DNA of 64,000 nt from Proteobacteria bacterium UBA7415 (GTDB lineage: Bacteria; Pseudomonadota; Gammaproteobacteria; Arenicellales; Arenicellaceae): NCBI GenBank assembly GCA_002470515.1, contig DKML01000031.1:496001-560000 (forward strand). The letters are read 5' to 3'. Shown in pieces: positions 37,766 through 47,627 of this stretch. The notes under the pieces were generated by a model, which made no database searches, had not been told where the DNA came from, and worked only from the letters and a program-made list of their open reading frames with translations. The translations under genes were made by a program, and so were the position numbers. Within the stretch, counting starts at the first letter, position 1. Every line of letters starts with the position of its first letter.

Positions 37766-38779
37766 TCAAGAAACTAATAGGTTGTTCGTGGGGCTAACTA
37801 ATTTTCGTGCCGCATCCTCGCCCACTGAACTTAACAACTCGGAATAAACCATGTCGGTAATAATATCCTTGAACGAAGATTGCACATGCCAATTAAGTTT
37901 TTCTTGTGTCTGCGTCGGGTCGCAAAGAGTTTGCTTAATATCCAGCGGTCGCAATAATGCGTCTTTAACTAATAGATGGTCTTCGTAGGCCAACCCCAAT
38001 ACTGAAAAGGCAGTGTCTAGAAAATCTCTGAGACTATGAGTAACCCCTGTCGCTATTAGGTAATCATCCGGCTCCGTCTGGCGAAGACTCAACTTAGCTG
38101 CTTGCATAAAATCGGTCGCTGATCCCCAGTCTCTATACACACTAAGGTTCCCTAGCTCTATGCTTGATGCTGCGCCGATTGCAATTTCACAAGCCGCATT
38201 AACAATCTTAGACGTCACGTAATTTCTCTGTCTTAGAGGTGACTCGAAGTTTGAGAGAATTCCGCTTACTGCATAAAGACCATAGGCCTCTCTGTAATTT
38301 TTAGCTTGATAATGAGCACAACTTTTACCAATCCCATAAGGGCTCTTCGGGTCATGACGCGTACGAACCGTCGCAGCGTCATAGCAATTACCAAACATTT
38401 CAGTAGAAGTGGCAATAAAACAGGGAATACTCTTATCTGTCTTTCGAACAGCATCAAGCAAGTTTACCGTGGTAAGAGCAATGCTATAAATAGTTTCAGC
38501 AGGTTGCTGAAATGATCTAGCAACCGATGAAGGCGCTGCTAGATGATATATTTCATCGGGTCGTAACTGGTCGACTAGATCTAAAACTGCATCCGCTTGT
38601 CTTAAATCCATAGACCTTAAAGAAATATGGTCGTTTATATTTAATACTTCTAGATTTGACGTGCTAACGAGTTTAGCATCTCGAGTGGTTCCAACAACAG
38701 CGTAACCATCATTGAGCAACAACCTTGCAAGATGTGCGCCTCCTTGGCCAGAAACACCTGTAATAAGGGCGGTTTTCAT
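37766..38779 (-). CDS. gmd: GDP-mannose 4,6-dehydratase, module copy 1
   Basis: A 337-aa short-chain dehydrogenase of the GMD type, converting GDP-D-mannose to GDP-4-keto-6-deoxymannose. ALITGVSGQGGAHLARLLL is the NADP-binding loop, YHLAAPSSVARSF the second family block, and ATSTEMFGN plus the YGIGK catalytic Tyr-x3-Lys the active site. REAYGLYAVSGILSNFESPLRQRNYVTSKI and ATGVTHSLRDF are diagnostic of GMD. No GDP-fucose synthase or Rmd reductase is found in the window, so the second step is elsewhere or the enzyme is bifunctional. It is divergent from the exporter permease at 38954. Confidence 0.9.
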   Translation of the reverse strand: MKTALITGVSGQGGAHLARLLLNDGYAVVGTTRDAKLVSTSNLEVLNINDHISLRSMDLRQADAVLDLVDQLRPDEIYHLAAPSSVARSFQQPAETIYSIALTTVNLLDAVRKTDKSIPCFIATSTEMFGNCYDAATVRTRHDPKSPYGIGKSCAHYQAKNYREAYGLYAVSGILSNFESPLRQRNYVTSKIVNAACEIAIGAASSIELGNLSVYRDWGSATDFMQAAKLSLRQTEPDDYLIATGVTHSLRDFLDTAFSVLGLAYEDHLLVKDALLRPLDIKQTLCDPTQTQEKLNWHVQSSFKDIITDMVYSELLSSVGEDAARKLVSPTNNLLVS

Positions 38780-38953
38780 TATTAAATCATAAACGTATGG
38801 ATAGCCACTTAGTTTAATATAATGCGAGCCACCAAGATAGACAAATTGCCTACAAGCTAATACTGTTTAATCAGCGTCTCATTTGATTTGTGCCAAACCA
38901 ACTTAACGACAAAACGTTGACAATTCGATTCAATAAATAGAACCCAATTTTCC

Positions 38954-39736
38954 ATGCAAATGCCACTAAACCAGTACTTCAAGTTAATTGATACGCACGC
39001 AAAACTGCAATTGCGAGCCGATGCGTCTCGCTATTTTTTTGGTTATTTATGGTGGTTACTTGAACCGCTTCTTTATGTACTGGTCTTTTACGTAGTGTTT
39101 GAATTATTACTAGACTCCGGAAGAAGTGATTTTTTAGTATTCCTTATGTGTGGAAAACTCGTCTTCGTCTGGTTTTCAAAGTCTGTAACGCAAGCATCCA
39201 ATAGCATTATCGACAACAACGGTCTAATTGGAATGATCGACATCCCAAAGTCACTATTCCCTTTAGCTGTATTGCAACAAGGCATCTATCGTCAGCTCGC
39301 AGTATTTGTACTACTCATCGCGTTCTTATTGTTGAGCGGCTATTCGATCTCCGTGGAATGGCTGTACCTGTTGCCGCTCGTAATAGTCAATTATTTGGTT
39401 ATAGCTGCCTGCGCCTTGATTGGCGCCAGTCTAGTATGTTTCATGCGTGACGTAAGCCTTATTATCGGCCTAGGAATGATTTTTATGCTCTTCGTTTCTG
39501 GGGTGTTCTGGGACGTGCGAGCCTTGGACAACGTGGAAATGACTCGCATGATTTTGATTTGGAATCCGCTCGCGTTTCTTATAGATGCGTATAGACAGAT
39601 TTTTATGTTTCAGCAAGTCCCTGATTTAACGCACTTGTTCTTATTGGGACTGAGTTCCGGATGCATTGTGTATATAGTGTCCAGCCTTATGCGCAAATAC
39701 AGCCAAGCTATTGCATTGAGGGCCCTTTCGGCATGA
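38954..39736 (+). CDS. wzm: ABC-2 type polysaccharide exporter permease, module copy 1
   Basis: A 260-aa inner-membrane protein with six predicted helices, of the Wzm/KpsM kind that moves undecaprenol-linked polysaccharide across the inner membrane. The early segment YFFGYLWWLLEPLLYVLVFYVVFELLL and the later LIWNPLAFLIDAYRQIFMFQ are typical of ABC-2 permeases. Its stop overlaps the ATG of the ATPase gene. It is not closely related to the second permease at 51462, although both occupy the same place in their modules. Confidence 0.88.
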   Translation: MQMPLNQYFKLIDTHAKLQLRADASRYFFGYLWWLLEPLLYVLVFYVVFELLLDSGRSDFLVFLMCGKLVFVWFSKSVTQASNSIIDNNGLIGMIDIPKSLFPLAVLQQGIYRQLAVFVLLIAFLLLSGYSISVEWLYLLPLVIVNYLVIAACALIGASLVCFMRDVSLIIGLGMIFMLFVSGVFWDVRALDNVEMTRMILIWNPLAFLIDAYRQIFMFQQVPDLTHLFLLGLSSGCIVYIVSSLMRKYSQAIALRALSA

Positions 39737-40464
39737 TAGAAGAAAATCAAAGTGTTGCACTTGATGTTCAAGATATCTCACTTCGATATCTGAGCAGTAA
39801 TAACACATTTGGAGCAAGCTCTAAGCTGATACTCGATTCTCTTTCTCTTAAAGTGTATGAAGGTGAAACTCTAGGATTAGTAGGTAAAAACGGATGCGGA
39901 AAATCAACACTGCTCCGTTTACTTGCCGGTATTTTGGCGCCAACGACAGGTTCTGTGCTTCAGCCTACCCCCAAAACTATTTCTCTTCTAGCGATCGGTT
40001 TAGGCTTTAATGTGCAGCTAACCGGTCGAGACAATGCTCTTTTTGCAGCGATGTTACAAGGCTCTACCAAAAAAGAGGCTACATCCTACCTCTCAGAAAT
40101 AAAAGATTTCTCTGGGCTTGGTGATTCTTTTGAAGATCCGGTAAAAACGTATTCCACGGGAATGCGCGCTAGACTTGGATTCACAACAGCGCTCATGACT
40201 AAAGTTGACATACTGCTGATCGATGAAATATTGAGCGTGGGCGATGCTGAATTTAGAACCAAAGCTTTTGATGCAATGAAAGAGAGAATAAGCGGAGATC
40301 AAACCGTAGTGCTTGTCTCACATGCAGATGATCAGATACAGACACTCTGTGACAGGGTTGCTTGGATTGATAATGGCAAGATCAAAGCCCTAGGCAACCC
40401 AAAAGACACGTTACGAGCCTATTGCGTATCTATTTACGAAGAAAATAAACAAAACACAAAATAG
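39733..40464 (+). CDS. wzt: ABC polysaccharide exporter ATPase, module copy 1
   Basis: A 243-aa ATPase starting at the ATG that overlaps the permease stop (ATGA). Walker A is GLVGKNGCGKST, the signature loop YSTGMRARLGFTTAL, and Walker B DILLIDEILSVGD followed by the switch His in LVSHAD. This is the Wzt/TagH subgroup. There is no C-terminal carbohydrate-binding domain, unlike the Wzt of E. coli O8/O9a, so chain-end recognition by the transporter is not expected. Confidence 0.9.
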   Translation: MIEENQSVALDVQDISLRYLSSNNTFGASSKLILDSLSLKVYEGETLGLVGKNGCGKSTLLRLLAGILAPTTGSVLQPTPKTISLLAIGLGFNVQLTGRDNALFAAMLQGSTKKEATSYLSEIKDFSGLGDSFEDPVKTYSTGMRARLGFTTALMTKVDILLIDEILSVGDAEFRTKAFDAMKERISGDQTVVLVSHADDQIQTLCDRVAWIDNGKIKALGNPKDTLRAYCVSIYEENKQNTK

Positions 40465-40739
40465 AATCATCGCGCGCATAGACGGCATGAACAAAGCGAC
40501 ATGTAGCAATGTTGCGTCAAACGGATTGGGGCGGCTGCTCTGACATACTGCTGGTATCTAGCGTGTTTAATCTTGCAGTTCGATCGCATCGAGTTGAAAA
40601 ACAACACAATGTTGATAATTCGGTTCCTTATAAAAGTAGTCGTCAGAAACGAAGCGAGCGCTCAAGTGAGAGTTTTCCTAAAGTAACCTGGGGATTGCAT
40701 CTAGAGCTTAAGTCACCTGAGTAAAGACTGTTTTCTATT

Positions 40740-41062
40740 TTAAGGCAGATCTAAATCACAACCACATTGAGTTGCGCCCAATGAGTCTACAGTTTCAGTT
40801 ACGGCGCAAAGTTGAGCACTTTGTGCCGCGGCTTCCGCTTCACAAGCGGCTTGACAAGTGGCGGCACCAGAAGGATGGCCGATTAGGGGCCCGCCAACTG
40901 TTACATCAGTAACACACTTGTTTGCGCGTGTGCTGGCAGTATTACTGAGTCAATAATAGGCTTGCTCCACTTGGCGGGCATCACCAAAGACGCAACCGAT
41001 CCAATTCCTACAACGGCTATCATTTTTCTGCGGTCAGCTTGTTGAGTCCTAATTTCTTTCAT
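40740..41062 (-). pseudogene. Small Cys-rich exported protein interrupted by a one-base frameshift
   Basis: From the ATG complementary to 41060-41062 the frame encodes DRRKMIAVVGIGSVASLVMPAKW, then SKPIIDSVILPAHAQTS, an export-type leader seen in many small secreted proteins. It runs into a stop about 140 bases on. Shifting by one base at about 40917-40920 opens a frame to the TAA at 40740-40742 that reads CVTDVTVGGPLIGHPSG, then ATCQAACEAEAAAQSAQLC and CGCDLDLP. This gives a Cys-rich domain in the position expected for the mature protein. One missing base therefore separates the halves, through a real mutation, sequencing error or programmed shift. The intact protein would be about 107 aa. 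It is upstream-adjacent to the repeat protein at 41137. Confidence 0.6.
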
Positions 41063-41136
41063 TTTTTTACCCTGTTCTTCAATAGTTGTACTAGCCAATA
41101 AAATGAAAACATCTTCTTTTTAATTTAAATCTTTAA

Positions 41137-44100
41137 TCAGATAATATTCTCTTCAAATAACAATGGGAACAGTATGTTGGGTACGATCGTTCGCATTCTA
41201 CGTTCGTCAATAGAGTCTGGTACACCATTATTGTTTTCATCTAAATCGGCAACATTTGGATCTGTACCATAGCGATACTCTTCCAAATTGCTAAAACCGT
41301 CGCCATCAGGATCACCCTGTTGATCGAAAGAGTTAAATGGGTCTAAGCCATTCTCTATTTCCCAGTCGTCAGGCATTTGATCGTTATCACTGTCGTTGTC
41401 GCACGCATCCCCCAAACCATCTTTATCTAAATCAGCTTGATTTGTGTTGGCGTCATTTGGACAATTATCAATTTCATTAGGGACTGTGTCATCGTCAAAG
41501 TCCACGTCCACGTCCACAGTTAGCGTTGCGCTGGCTGACCCGCTACTTCCTGCTGATGAAGTTAAATCACTAGTCGTGTTAACGAACACACCGCCTATCG
41601 CCGATTGCACGTTTACAGATACGCTACAAATCGACGTAGACCCTACTGAGCTGTCAGAGACGGTAATCACGGACGACCCAGCATCGGCCGTTATGCTTCC
41701 GCCCAAACAAGTGGAAATTAAACCAGGTGATGGCGACACAACCAAACCAGCAGGCATAGAGTCTATGAACCTGATAGTTGTCGCCGCACTTGGAGACGAT
41801 AAATTATCGATAATAAATCGCAACACACTTACTTCGTCGGTTTCGACAGAATCTGGAGTAAACACTTTTGAAAAAGTGGGTGGAGTTGGTACGATTGTTA
41901 ATATATCAGTAGCCGCTTGGCCAGTAACGCTAGCTGCGCCCACCATACCGGCCACAGAACTTGTTGTGTTTGTATAGACATCTGAAGGTGTCGCTCCAGG
42001 AACCGAAACAGGCACATCAAATTGACACTGCTCACCAGCAGCAAGAGCACCGCCAGAAAAGCCTATGGTTCCAGCATCGGGATTTGCCGCTACTGTGCCC
42101 CCACAAGCCGAGATCGGCAAGCCTGTTGCCGTCATACCGCTCAGCGCGGCGTCGAGATCATCGCTGAACGATACACCGCTGATAGCACGGACTGCATCAA
42201 GATTGGTAAGCATAAAACGCAAGCTAGTCGTGCCGCCAGCGCCAACGGTGCTATCACTGAACTCCTTAGTAAGCGAAATAATCTCATTGTTTATCACTAA
42301 ACTAGAAGTACTGTTGTTGGCTCGTACGCTCGAGGCACCACCCAAAATAGCCGTTAGAGCACTAGTTGAATTAACAAACTCACCATTGGCAGCACTCACT
42401 GGTATTTGCACTGATATATCAAAAGTACATTGCTCACCTACGGCGAGTGTGCCACCTGTAAAAGTTAGGAATGTTGTCCCACTTATGGCACTGCCAGCAC
42501 CGCAAGGGCTACTAGGTAGAGGAGCAATCGCGCTTAGCCCGGAAAGCGCCGACGTCAAACTGTCCGTAAACAGGATGTTGGTAATATCATCGGTTGAACT
42601 AATATTGGCTAGCGTAAACCGCAGCGTTGCTTGATCTCCAGGAAGGAAAGGATTGCCTATAAATTCGCTGTCAAACGTAATGCCAGCGACCACCAAGTCG
42701 CTAGTCGCGGCGGCGCCTGTAACGGGCAAACCGCCTACGGTTGCCGTAGGGGCGCTGGAAGTGCTTGTTACTGTTGCCACCGGCGCGGCGGCTGGCACAT
42801 CAAGCGTAACGCTGAAAACGCAATCTTCACCGGGAGCAAGTGTGCCCCCCGTTAATGTGAGCAACGTATCTCCAGCCGACCCCGTTAACGATGAGCCTGC
42901 GCCACAGGGAGGATCAGGTGATACGGGTAAGTTCGCTATTAAACCAGCAAGGGCTGCGTTTAAGTCATCGGTGAAGGAGATGTTAGTTGCGGGGCCAGCC
43001 GCATCGGCAGAATAGTTAAATCTATATTCAAGCGTTACGCTACCGCCAGGAGCCACCGGGTCGTTAGTGAAGTCTTTTGATAACTCAGGCATCGGTGTCA
43101 CGACGATCGAGACGCTTGCTGTATTTATACTCTGAGATTGCCGATCAACAGTTGCCGTACCAGCTTCGGCGACCACTGGGTATATGCCTGGAGGTGCATC
43201 GTTGCTCGTTACAATGGCAAGTGAGAAAGTACAAGAACCAGCAGTACCTAGATATCCGCCTGAAATGCTAAGGTTCGCTTTATCGAGACCAGAAATAGGA
43301 TTAAACGTAAAGGTAGAGCCAACACCGCAGGAACCAATTGCCGGCGTCATACTCGGGGTAGTAATGAAACTGGGAAACGTGCTACTAAACGTTATGTCGC
43401 TAGCGCCAGACGTAGAGCTCGTATTGGTAACCGTGTATTCGAGCGTTGTTGTGTCGCCAGCAGTGACGGTTGATGGCATAAGGGTCATACTAATGATCGG
43501 AGCAGTGCTCACTACTAGGCGGTCGGTCCCAATATAGCCGATAAAGGGCGATCCATCGACCGTTGCTGTTACACGGCTGGTGCTGCTGGTGTATGTTCCT
43601 TTCGGTGCGTTCGCAGGCAGATTAAGGTTGGCACGAATGGTGCAAGAACTTTGAGGCGCGATGGTGCCGCCGCTGAAGATTAAGTTAGCAGTGCCAACAC
43701 CGCCTACTGACCCGCCACAATCATTTGATAATAAACTGCTATACGTGAGGCCAGCTAGAGCGGCGCCAAGGTCATCGCTAAAGGCGACTGCTGTAGCCGA
43801 TGAGTTACGATTAAGGTTAGTGAGCGTATATTCGAGAACTACACTTCCGCCAGGTGCAACAGGATCATCAAGAAATGATTTGCTGATAGCTTCTCGAGGA
43901 ACATTTAGCGTTGCGCTTGCTTTACCACTATTTAAGCCGCCAACAAGCAGATCTCCAGACACATTGTTATAGGTGCCCGCAGAAGCAACGGTAACATTCA
44001 CACCAACAGTGCAGGAACTTTCGTCCTCAAGTGCAGGAAAGCTCGGATTAAAGCCGTTAGCAAACATAGAAATGCTCGAGCTGCCTGAATTGGCGGTTAA

Positions 44101-44817
44101 AGTAACAGGATATACGTTGATGCCGCAATCGGTTACCGCATTTGCTAGTGGTGCGATGACCATGCCAGATGGCAGGCTATTGCTAAAGCTTAAGCTTGCT
44201 AATCCAGATGGGTTGGCCGTATTGTCTATCGTAAAAGTCAGTCGGCTAGTTTGACCTGCTGAGATCGTACTTGGCGAAAAATTCATGCTGAACCCAGCAC
44301 GAGTAACATCAACGATTAAGTCGTCTGATGCTGTGCCAGAATTACCCAGCGTTGATGTCAAATCTCCAGAGACATTCATGTGTGTCACTGGGAGGCCTAC
44401 AGTTGGAGCTGCGCTGCTCACTACATCGACAAACACTCTGCAAGAAGCTCCCGGTGCTAAGCGACCCGCATTAAGGCTTACGCTGGTAGCGCGATCGGTC
44501 GCGTATAAAATGGCTGCCGGGCCACAGTCGTTGCTGGCGTTACCCGGTGAAGCAATTGTTAAGCCTGATGGAAAACTGTCGATGAACGCAATGTCATCGG
44601 CCGCGGTCGCGGTGGGGTTAGTAATATCAAACGTTAAGGTACTAACACTGCCCGGACCAATGATATCTGAGGCGAACGTTTTATCAAACGTCAGTTGCGC
44701 AAAAGCGGATTGACTGATAAGCAGGCTTACAAAAAAAAGTGCTACTCTAAATGCACCGGATCTAATTCGAGATGATTTGGTTAAGGAGTAATGCGCCAAA
44801 TTTATACTATTCATCAT
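41137..44817 (-). CDS. Large exported repeat protein (DUF11-type repeats plus thrombospondin type 3 repeats)
   Basis: A 1226-aa protein with a signal peptide (FRVALFFVSLLISQSAFAQ). Eight repeats of about 115-135 residues follow. Each starts like ISKSFLDDPVAPGGSVVLEY or LTFDKTFASDIIGPGSV and has a central Cys (NDCG) and a later Cys (SSCTI), presumably one disulfide per Ig-like DUF11 unit. The C-terminus (about 1110-1200) is a calcium-binding thrombospondin type 3 stretch, DFDDDTVPNEIDNCPNDANTN and DLDKDGLGDACDNDSDNDQMP, then a hydrophobic end LFPLLFEEN. No canonical PEP-CTERM or IPTL-CTERM tail is seen. It is likely a large cell-surface or secreted adhesive protein. It lies between the two glycan modules. 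Confidence 0.88.
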   Translation of the reverse strand: MMNSINLAHYSLTKSSRIRSGAFRVALFFVSLLISQSAFAQLTFDKTFASDIIGPGSVSTLTFDITNPTATAADDIAFIDSFPSGLTIASPGNASNDCGPAAILYATDRATSVSLNAGRLAPGASCRVFVDVVSSAAPTVGLPVTHMNVSGDLTSTLGNSGTASDDLIVDVTRAGFSMNFSPSTISAGQTSRLTFTIDNTANPSGLASLSFSNSLPSGMVIAPLANAVTDCGINVYPVTLTANSGSSSISMFANGFNPSFPALEDESSCTVGVNVTVASAGTYNNVSGDLLVGGLNSGKASATLNVPREAISKSFLDDPVAPGGSVVLEYTLTNLNRNSSATAVAFSDDLGAALAGLTYSSLLSNDCGGSVGGVGTANLIFSGGTIAPQSSCTIRANLNLPANAPKGTYTSSTSRVTATVDGSPFIGYIGTDRLVVSTAPIISMTLMPSTVTAGDTTTLEYTVTNTSSTSGASDITFSSTFPSFITTPSMTPAIGSCGVGSTFTFNPISGLDKANLSISGGYLGTAGSCTFSLAIVTSNDAPPGIYPVVAEAGTATVDRQSQSINTASVSIVVTPMPELSKDFTNDPVAPGGSVTLEYRFNYSADAAGPATNISFTDDLNAALAGLIANLPVSPDPPCGAGSSLTGSAGDTLLTLTGGTLAPGEDCVFSVTLDVPAAAPVATVTSTSSAPTATVGGLPVTGAAATSDLVVAGITFDSEFIGNPFLPGDQATLRFTLANISSTDDITNILFTDSLTSALSGLSAIAPLPSSPCGAGSAISGTTFLTFTGGTLAVGEQCTFDISVQIPVSAANGEFVNSTSALTAILGGASSVRANNSTSSLVINNEIISLTKEFSDSTVGAGGTTSLRFMLTNLDAVRAISGVSFSDDLDAALSGMTATGLPISACGGTVAANPDAGTIGFSGGALAAGEQCQFDVPVSVPGATPSDVYTNTTSSVAGMVGAASVTGQAATDILTIVPTPPTFSKVFTPDSVETDEVSVLRFIIDNLSSPSAATTIRFIDSMPAGLVVSPSPGLISTCLGGSITADAGSSVITVSDSSVGSTSICSVSVNVQSAIGGVFVNTTSDLTSSAGSSGSASATLTVDVDVDFDDDTVPNEIDNCPNDANTNQADLDKDGLGDACDNDSDNDQMPDDWEIENGLDPFNSFDQQGDPDGDGFSNLEEYRYGTDPNVADLDENNNGVPDSIDERRMRTIVPNILFPLLFEENII

Positions 44818-45215
44818 TTACGACCACTTCAGTTGTTACTGCGTCATTCTTATCGAGTTGCTGCGTCATTTTTATCGAAAAGTCGCAAGCGCATTTTTTA
44901 AGCACATTTAGATGTTCATAACTAATGAACAAAAGTGTGCACATGTGTCCATGAAGAACTACCTTAGTCCCTCATAGGCTAATCAAAGCTAATTCGAATT
45001 GGTCATCGTAACCACGAAAACCTGCAAAACCCCACGTTAGCCAGCGTGTTAAATTTTGTTAACTTCTGTTTACTCTACTACACCTTTGTAATGAATGAAA
45101 TTAGACGGCTAGACTAGTTACGCTTTTTTTCGAAAAAAACTATAAAGTTTGATCAAACTTTGGGGCTCTCAGGCGTAAGCCACTCGACTTTAAATCATCA
45201 AATGATACGCAATTC
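44818..45215. other. 398-bp gap
   Basis: No gene is seen. An imperfect direct repeat, CTGCGTCATT then TTTATCGA or CTTATCGA, occurs at 44839 and again at 44861 (period 22). The rest is AT-rich and presumably carries the promoter of the repeat protein. Confidence 0.4.
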
Positions 45216-47627
45216 TTAGTGTTTCAAATGCGCGCGTATTTGGACTTTTTCTGGTGCTTGACACACTTCGTCGGTGCACGCTTGAATACTTAGTTCCGCC
45301 GCCAATGTTTGGCATCGGCTTTTAGTATTTTGAGATAAGTCTGCACTTAACGTCACGGATTTCTCATAAACAAGCAATTCATCGTCTTGAAAACCCAGAG
45401 ACACGAGCTCGCCTTGTGGATAGTTCACTTTGTCGAATGTAGGGCAGTCAGCTGAAGAGACCAACAAGGCAGGCTTTAGAGCGGTTGGGATTAGGTATTT
45501 ATTGAGTACGCGTGAAGCATTAATGTGCCAGCCTTTGGCGATGTCAATATTAAGCATTAGCGTATTGTCTGAGCTCGTGTTTGTCGTGATAGTCACTTTT
45601 CCTTTAGCCGCGTATTGTCGGCCACCAATATCACCATAATTTAAAATATCAGCGGCAAGCAGCATGCCACTGAGCGCTTCGGGGTTAGCGAGTAACTGCT
45701 GCGAAAACGCTGAAATAGTACTGGTAGCGGTCAGTTTAAATTCTAAGTTTCCAGTACGTTGTGCCATACGTGCAAGCACCTGTGCGGCCACCGAGCTACC
45801 TGAATAAATAGCATCGTCTCGCGCCGTAACCAGCTTCATCATTGGAACTTTATTGTTCGTGGCGTTGCTGATTAAAAAGCCACCGGCTTGTTTGTCGTGA
45901 AAGCGCGAAATCATTTGTTTTACTATTTGATCTGAGCGCTCAAGCCATAACTCATCACCCTCGACGTCGTAGATATCAATTAAGGCGTTGGCAAAGTAGG
46001 CGTAGTCTTCAAGAGTACCGGTTAGGCGCCGTTTATTGTTTGAAATGGTTCGAGCCAAGCCATCTTGTTGATCATATGATTGCTCCCATAATCTATTAGC
46101 GGCCTTTATTGCAGCCCCTAAATACGCTTCTTTATCCGTCGCACTGTAGCCAGTGACCAAAGCGCTAATCGCCATCGCGTTCCATGAAGTAATGATCTTG
46201 GTATCCAATCGCGGTGGCTTTCGTTGTTCCCGAGCAACGGCGAGCTTATTAATCACCGAAGCAATTTTATCATCAGCCTCTGGGCTTTGATTTACATCAG
46301 CAGAGTCGAGATAGCTATTTTGCAGCACGTTACTACCGTTGAAGTTGCCTTTGACGCTTGTTCCAAGAAATGTGTTCGCAACCGCCATCTCGTCTTCAGT
46401 GAGCTGCGAAGATAATTGTTGGTATGTCCATGTGTAAAATTCTCCTTCGCCTATTATTCCGCTTTCGTCCTCACTCTGGGCGTCCATCGCCGAGTAGAAC
46501 CCTCCGTCGGGTGCCTGCATATTATTTAATAGAAACTCGACCGTTTTGTCGCCCACTGTTCTTAATGTGTCGTTACCACTGAGTTGATACGCAAGAAAAT
46601 AGGCACGGCCCATCTGGGCTTGGTTATACAGCATTTTCTCGAAGTGCGGGATGACCCAATTGGAGTCGACGGTATAGCGATGAAAGCCCCCGCCTACTTG
46701 ATCATGAATGCCACCAGCCGCCAAATCTAATAGTCGTTGTGTGACGATGTCTATGATCGGCTCAGACAAGCTTCGTCGAGCATGATTGAGTAAAAACAGC
46801 ATCTCAGGCTCTCTCGGAAAGCCAGGTTTGGATTGGTTGTTACTGCTATTAACTGAGTTAGATAATTCAGTTTGGATTCGCGTAGCTGCTTCAGAAATAA
46901 TGCTGGCGTTAATGGTCTTGGTATTGTCAGACGACTTATTAATGGCTCTAAGCGCACCGCTCAAGCGATTGGCCTGTTCTAATACGGCATCCTGGCGTTG
47001 AACCCAGGTGTCACTGACTTTATTTAAAACGCTTAAGAGCGCCGCCGGTTGAAAATAAGTGCCTCCAAAAAATGCTTGGCCATCGGGCGTCAGCACCGCG
47101 GTCAATGGCCAGCCCGCCTTGCCGCTCAGCATTTGCACTGACGTAAGATAAAGTTCGTCAACGTCGGGGTATTCTTCTCGATCAACTTTGATTGGGATGA
47201 AGTGCTCATTGATGAAGTTGGCTATCTCTATGTCTTCAAAGCTCTCCCTGGCCATTACATGGCACCAGTGGCAAGTAGAGTAACCAATCGATAAAAAGAC
47301 TGGTTTGTTTAATTCTCTCGCTTTCGCAAAGGCTTCATCGCCCCAGCCCCACCATTGAACTGGGTTGTTTGCATGTTGCAACAAGTAGAGAGAGTCTTGT
47401 CGGATTAAACGATTTACGAATACGGGTTCTTGCTCCTCATTTAGATGGCGGGTTGTCAGCGGATAGCTTCCTTTCTTGCTGTTGTATACACTTTCCAAAC
47501 TTTCATTTTCGAAGCTGCACGCGCCTAGAAATAACAATAGAGCAAGGCCTAAACCGAGCACCAGCATTTGCATGGCTTTGCTGGCGAAGCTTTGTTGGAT
47601 GGTGTTTTTGGAGTCAGAGAGAATCAT
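45216..47627 (-). CDS. Lipoprotein: DUF255/SPATA20 thioredoxin protein fused to a DsbD-alpha-like domain
   Basis: Starting at the ATG complementary to 47625-47627 the protein is 803 aa and begins within the last 14 bases of the upstream glycosyltransferase gene. An N-terminal hydrophobic stretch ends in a lipobox, LLLFLGAC, so it is likely a lipoprotein. Next is the DUF255 thioredoxin domain with [16 protein letters not shown] and [16 protein letters not shown] (redox CHWCH). The (alpha/alpha)6 barrel of the YyaL/SPATA20 family follows ([21 protein letters not shown]). The last about 115 residues resemble the periplasmic DsbD N-terminal domain ([22 protein letters not shown]). The fusion suggests a periplasmic thiol-redox enzyme. 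Its relation to glycan synthesis is unclear. Confidence 0.85.
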   Translation of the reverse strand: MILSDSKNTIQQSFASKAMQMLVLGLGLALLLFLGACSFENESLESVYNSKKGSYPLTTRHLNEEQEPVFVNRLIRQDSLYLLQHANNPVQWWGWGDEAFAKARELNKPVFLSIGYSTCHWCHVMARESFEDIEIANFINEHFIPIKVDREEYPDVDELYLTSVQMLSGKAGWPLTAVLTPDGQAFFGGTYFQPAALLSVLNKVSDTWVQRQDAVLEQANRLSGALRAINKSSDNTKTINASIISEAATRIQTELSNSVNSSNNQSKPGFPREPEMLFLLNHARRSLSEPIIDIVTQRLLDLAAGGIHDQVGGGFHRYTVDSNWVIPHFEKMLYNQAQMGRAYFLAYQLSGNDTLRTVGDKTVEFLLNNMQAPDGGFYSAMDAQSEDESGIIGEGEFYTWTYQQLSSQLTEDEMAVANTFLGTSVKGNFNGSNVLQNSYLDSADVNQSPEADDKIASVINKLAVAREQRKPPRLDTKIITSWNAMAISALVTGYSATDKEAYLGAAIKAANRLWEQSYDQQDGLARTISNNKRRLTGTLEDYAYFANALIDIYDVEGDELWLERSDQIVKQMISRFHDKQAGGFLISNATNNKVPMMKLVTARDDAIYSGSSVAAQVLARMAQRTGNLEFKLTATSTISAFSQQLLANPEALSGMLLAADILNYGDIGGRQYAAKGKVTITTNTSSDNTLMLNIDIAKGWHINASRVLNKYLIPTALKPALLVSSADCPTFDKVNYPQGELVSLGFQDDELLVYEKSVTLSADLSQNTKSRCQTLAAELSIQACTDEVCQAPEKVQIRAHLKH

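Noticed and set aside
40509..40724. 71-codon open frame after the copy 1 ATPase.
   Set aside because: No recognisable ribosome binding site or domain; its sequence resembles random translation.
41444..44713. Several long plus-strand open frames opposite the repeat protein.
   Set aside because: They are low-complexity antisense shadows created by the Thr/Ser/Ala/Gly-rich repeats on the minus strand.
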